A DNA stretch of 64,000 nucleotides from DATNPX01 sp036702975 (GTDB lineage Bacteria > Cyanobacteriota > Vampirovibrionia > Obscuribacterales > Obscuribacteraceae): the NCBI GenBank assembly GCA_036702975.1, contig DATNPX010000006.1, positions 290,144 to 354,143 of the forward strand, read 5' to 3'. The notes beneath the pieces were generated by a model. It saw nothing but the letters and a program-made list of their open reading frames with translations. It was not told where the DNA came from and searched no databases. This document shows, piece by piece, positions 61,529-64,000 of the stretch; the stretch's first letter is position 1, and every line of letters starts with the position of its first letter. Position numbers and translations under genes: made by a program.

Positions 61529-62045
61529 GCTATTGCAACAGCTGAAAGCACCACCCAGGTTGATCGCTCATCTGACATTGGTTCACGATGTAGCACACAA
61601 ACTGGTCTCTGCAATTGACGGTGAATGGCCAAATCTAGAATACGACCGTACAGCGGTATTCATCGGAGCTGCCACACATGATATTGGCAAAGCCATCAAG
61701 CCAGAAGAGTTGGTCGCACCTGGCAAAGAGCATGAAGAGATCGGTATCGCTCTCCTGCGAAAATCCGGTTTCGCAGAGAAACATGCGAGATTCGCTTGGA
61801 CACATGGTGGCGAAGTAAGAGAACCAAATTCGAGCCTAGAAGATTTGCTGGTTCGTCTTGCAGATACTATTTGGAAAGGGATACGTAATGAAACCCTGGA
61901 AAAACAGGTATGCACTCTGCTAGCAGAAAGAAAAAACAAGGAGCCCTGGGAGGTCTTCATCAAGCTTGATGACATCATATGCGATATCACCGAAAGCTCC
62001 GACGAACGTTTGCGGTGGCAAACGCAGCATTCTACGGATAAGTAG
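61494..62045 (+). CDS. HD-domain phosphohydrolase-like protein (passenger gene)
   Basis: 183 residues. Seen: LVHDVAHKLVSAID (first His), FIGAATHDIGKAIKPEEL (the HD doublet with the nearby Lys), HEEIGIALLRKSGFAEKHARFAWTHGG, and LLVRLADTIWKGIRN (last Asp). This is the H-HD-H-D pattern of metal-dependent phosphohydrolases (nucleotidases or phosphodiesterases); no second catalytic domain. The ATG follows a GGGGGAG close to it and overlaps the dead tnpA tail by 35 bases. The gene is intact and lies inside the inverted repeats, so it moved with the element. Its role could be nucleotide housekeeping or defence. Confidence 0.75.
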   Translation: MKLRPLPSKVDELLQQLKAPPRLIAHLTLVHDVAHKLVSAIDGEWPNLEYDRTAVFIGAATHDIGKAIKPEELVAPGKEHEEIGIALLRKSGFAEKHARFAWTHGGEVREPNSSLEDLLVRLADTIWKGIRNETLEKQVCTLLAERKNKEPWEVFIKLDDIICDITESSDERLRWQTQHSTDK

Positions 62046-62113
62046 CTGTAATGGTTTCAGCCCTGCCAAGCAGCTTAGCGGGAAGAGAATCCCCGAATTC
62101 GACTTGTCAAATG

Positions 62114-62151
62114 GCTTAGCGGGGATTTTCCCAAAAAAAATGTCGGGACCC
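62114..62151 (-). repeat. right terminal inverted repeat (38 bp)
   Basis: Begins GCTTAGCGGGGATTTTCCC and ends TGTCGGGACCC; it matches the reverse complement of 60802-60839 except for CC-G changed to CA-A in the middle. Just before it (62063-62113) is a shortened copy of the same end, and both are followed by CCCGAATTCG and a TCAAAT some bases on, which suggests a local duplication. Confidence 0.8.
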
Positions 62152-62184
62152 GAATTCGGTCATTTTTCAAATCTCGATCGAGAC

Positions 62185-62553
62185 CTAGTAGTTGTATTGA
62201 ACAAGCGAGTGATAAGCGCTTGCAAGTGGCGCGCCAGTTCCTTCGAGATTTGCTATCGCCTGCACAATTTGATCGTAAGTCATGTCACCTGGTTTGTTTT
62301 TACGATGAACAAGGAAGAGTCCAGGATTGGTCTGATTTTGAGCCATCCTTGCCTCGTGCAGTTCGATGAAATCAGCCGGGTTGTGCGTAAGCAAGATGCG
62401 ATTGTCAGTTATAGCAGCCGCGAAAACGTCCGCATCACGGACGTTTCGCAAATTGGCTTCACTTACAGTCAATACGTCATGCTGGGCATCTCGCAACTTT
62501 TGGACGAGCAGTTTTGCCTCGGAGCACTCATCTACAAGCAGCCTGACGGCCAA
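62185..62553 (-). CDS. DUF5615 PIN-like toxin (VapC-type)
   Basis: 122 residues. Seen: RLLVDECSEAKLLVQKLRD (first acidic residues), HDVLTVSEANLRNVRDADVF (acidic pair), ILLTHNPADFIEL and a C-terminal helix. This is the DUF5615 PIN-like nuclease pattern (D-E, D, T-x-D-x-D-F type; here the T-x-N-P-A-D-F variant has Asn where Asp is usual). Such proteins pair with DUF433 antitoxins. The start is TTG at 62553, with AGGAG six bases before it; the gene overlaps the antitoxin end by 26 bases. Likely an RNase whose activity is held by the neighbour. Confidence 0.82.
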   Translation of the reverse strand: MAVRLLVDECSEAKLLVQKLRDAQHDVLTVSEANLRNVRDADVFAAAITDNRILLTHNPADFIELHEARMAQNQTNPGLFLVHRKNKPGDMTYDQIVQAIANLEGTGAPLASAYHSLVQYNY

Positions 62554-63046
62554 TGTTCACTCCTTTTTCTTGCAACAGACGCTCTTCTTCGGCCGCTTCC
62601 ATTTGCAGCAAATCCTTATTAGCCTCGCAGTATTGCAAGACTTCTAAAATCACTTCTTTTGGCAGATCCCAGTTTTCCATGGCGTCTTCTACAGTCAGCT
62701 TATTGACTGCCATCTCACTCCAAACAGCCGCCGCAGGAAGCTTACGCCCCTTGACGTAGAGCTGCTTTTTCCAAGGGTGGGCGTGTTCAGTAAGGTACAT
62801 CCAACCTTTTACATCTGGTTTTTCTATTCCCAACATAATGAGCCTCTGGAGCGCTTCTCCCGGATGTCCAACAAAAAACTGATTTCCTTTTCTAGCCTCG
62901 GCAGCCACATGTAAAGCCAATTGTACGGCTATCAAAACAGCCTCTTTCTTGCTGTTTGTGTTGAGCATTGCTTGTAGTGTCTCAATTTCGGCCTGCTGCT
63001 CAGGACTTACATCGAAATTTTCTCGTCTAATGTCTTTGGTAGCCAT
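62528..63046 (-). CDS. DUF433-type antitoxin with an N-terminal extension
   Basis: 172 residues, ATG at 63046, AGGAG six bases before it. The C-terminal 70 residues (RKLPAAAVWSEMAVNKLTVE, EVILEVLQYCEANKDLLQ, AEEERLLQEKGV) match the DUF433 family, a small helix-turn-helix antitoxin class (VapB45-like). The first 90 residues (SPEQQAEIETLQAMLNTNSK, AEARKGNQFFVGHPGEALQR) are extra compared with most DUF433 antitoxins and look helical with a ribbon-helix-helix-like start, which may add DNA binding or another partner site. Gene order antitoxin then toxin with a short overlap is typical of a coupled operon. Confidence 0.8.
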   Translation of the reverse strand: MATKDIRRENFDVSPEQQAEIETLQAMLNTNSKKEAVLIAVQLALHVAAEARKGNQFFVGHPGEALQRLIMLGIEKPDVKGWMYLTEHAHPWKKQLYVKGRKLPAAAVWSEMAVNKLTVEDAMENWDLPKEVILEVLQYCEANKDLLQMEAAEEERLLQEKGVNIGRQAACR

Positions 63047-63105
63047 AAAAATCTCCTGAGTAGATTACGAGTATAACCTACTGGTAGCGACTCGACAAGA
63101 GCCAA

Positions 63106-63463
63106 TTAAGTTCCGTAAGCCTGTAGCCCACCTCCGGGCCCCACCTCCAGTTTGCCGCTAAGCAGCAGCCTTGCCTTTTTTGGTCGCAGGAGCCACCACT
63201 TCGCCTCGTTGATCTTCAGACTTGGGCTTCGGTCCACAGAGATGGAATCCGGAGGTGATTTGCACAAAGCCAAAATCGCGAGCTCGTAATTCTCAGAATC
63301 TACGGGAAGCCAACCCTGGCAATTGGGTAAGGCCGCTAACTCAGACATCGCCTCGAATACTGTTGCATTTAAGATGCTGCGAGTGTAGAACCAGAACTTG
63401 CACTGGGTGTACTTCTTCGCCACTATCTGCCAGGCGCGGACACAATCAGCGGAATAAAAATCT
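63106..63463 (-). pseudogene. 5'-truncated phage/plasmid GP88-like gene
   Basis: The minus-strand frame from 63463 reads GDFYSADCVRAWQIVAKKYT, KFWFYTRSILNATVFEAMSE and LAALPNCQGWLPVDSEN, which fits the core of gene-product-88-like proteins (typical pattern H-x-S-G-D-F-Y-S...F-x-A-Y-T-R-S...ELAALPN). The normal N-terminal half with its cysteines is absent: homology stops exactly at the edge of the palindrome at 63464. A GTG at 63423 could start a 105-residue remnant, but with no ribosome site. Family assignment is from memory of the motif and is moderate. Confidence 0.55.
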
Positions 63464-63489
63464 CCATTATGCCGAGCTCGGCATAATGG
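63464..63489. repeat. perfect 26-bp palindrome at a gene breakpoint
   Basis: Half-site CCATTATGCCGAG followed at once by its exact complement, centred on GAGCTC. A related half-site CTCGGCATAGT recurs at about 63591-63601, about 110 bases away. The GP88-like gene is interrupted here. Palindromes of this form are typical of recombination or transposon end junctions (two abutted ends), or could bind a dimeric regulator. Confidence 0.6.
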
Positions 63490-64000
63490 TGACTATCCCG
63501 AGTCCAGGAATATCTTGATTCTGACAAGAGAAAAGAATGGCAACCTGTGATTGTGCGCCACTCCGCCAAGAATGTATGGCGAGCATTACTCGGCATAGTC
63601 TTCTGGAGAAAATAGAAAGGGTGCTGGAGTGAAATAGCAGCTTTTATCGAGGCTTGACTCAGCCCGAATTATCAACATAGTTGCGAAGGCTAAACACGAA
63701 GAAGTTTGCGCAAAAATAGTAATTACCAGTGTATCGTGCTACAGTGTCAATGAAATTGTCAGGCTGTCTTGCTCTACCTTTGAGTGTTATTGCCGAAGGT
63801 TCAGGTGCAAAGCCACTTTCCGGATATCGATTTCATCTGCCGTACTCGGACGCCGCATCAAATTGCCGCTCTCGACTACGCGATGTCGCCGCATTGTTGC
63901 ATCGTATATTCATCTCCTTGTGACTTTTTCTTCGTCCGCGTTGCGGTCGAAACACTACTTCTATAAGGTCTACTCTTAATGCAAAACAATAAACTATTCG
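63490..64000. other. right-end stretch, no gene recognised
   Basis: 511 bases with several short frames on both strands. The best (plus, 63729-63923 and 63784-63966) start without ribosome sites and lack a recognisable fold. On the minus strand an AAGGAG followed by ATG near 63918 opens only about 26 codons (MNIRCNNAATSRSRERQFD...). A gene may continue past the right edge, but none can be supported here. Confidence 0.3.

Larger units (their letters stand above)
60802..62151. mobile_element. Tn3-family-derived element with HD-domain passenger
   Basis: A 1350-bp segment bounded by 38-bp inverted repeats (60802-60839 and 62114-62151) that match at all but about two positions. They start GGGTCCCGACATTTTTTCGG, resembling Tn3-family ends. 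Inside: a broken TnpA C-terminus and an HD-domain gene. A further 20-bp exact inverted pair (60830-60849 and 62063-62082) overlaps and lies inside. The flanks do not show a 5-bp direct repeat (ACATC left, GAATT right), so it is old or was rearranged. It cannot move by itself, but a full Tn3-type transposase in trans might still recognise it. Confidence 0.75.

Noticed and set aside
62185..63046. CRISPR array or associated genes anywhere in the window
   Set aside because: No regularly spaced direct repeats with unique spacers and no cas-like proteins were found.
63729..63966. Plus-strand frames at the right edge with a signal-like start
   Set aside because: Two frames overlap in different registers, with no ribosome site and no recognisable fold.
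57760..64000. Intact prophage or integrative plasmid
   Set aside because: Mobile-type genes are present, but no integrase, replication, capsid or transfer genes; only remnants are seen.

Overview
The window (about 64 kb) looks like a bacterial chromosome segment of medium GC. Several traits point to a non-photosynthetic relative of the Cyanobacteria (Melainabacteria/Vampirovibrionia, Obscuribacter-like): many secreted or TPR-repeat proteins without clear homologues, a compact cyanobacterial-style sigma-70 factor, a fused MFS/spermidine-synthase-like protein and PEP carboxylase. The taxon is an inference; no rRNA is present.

Layout. (1) 1-11604 is a urate-to-ammonia island. A minus-strand operon (allantoinase, allantoicase, OHCU decarboxylase, HIU hydrolase, then an aldolase-like gene cut by the window edge) diverges from urate oxidase. 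A complete urease locus follows: ureA-B-F-C-E on minus, divergent ureG-D on plus. Together these can take urate to allantoate, ureidoglycolate and urea, then to ammonia and CO2. (2) 11619-29111 holds an MDR oxidoreductase, an Lhr-type helicase, a sigma factor, a very large low-complexity protein, a TPR gene overlapping a Dnmt2-like cytosine methyltransferase, a four-repeat secreted protein and a hot-dog thioesterase. (3) 29114-43228 holds a two-component system, a candidate structured RNA, a PBP1A-like peptidoglycan synthase with a membrane partner, and TPR proteins including two tandem paralogues. (4) 43368-57756 holds PEP carboxylase, a hydrolase-TPR-thioredoxin fusion, a FAH-family enzyme, an intronless tRNA-Leu(UAA), secreted proteins, and a P-type ATPase-like protein that has lost its catalytic motifs. 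(5) 57.8-64 kb is an accessory region: a SUKH-like gene, decayed reading frames, a small element bounded by 38-bp Tn3-type inverted repeats with a broken transposase tail and an HD-domain gene, a DUF433/DUF5615 toxin-antitoxin pair, and a GP88-like gene cut off at a perfect 26-bp palindrome.

The most notable items are the Dnmt2-like enzyme, the P-type ATPase pseudoenzyme, the Tn3-derived element with its HD passenger, and the candidate RNA at 33.8-34.0 kb. All calls come from reading the sequence; no database search was run.
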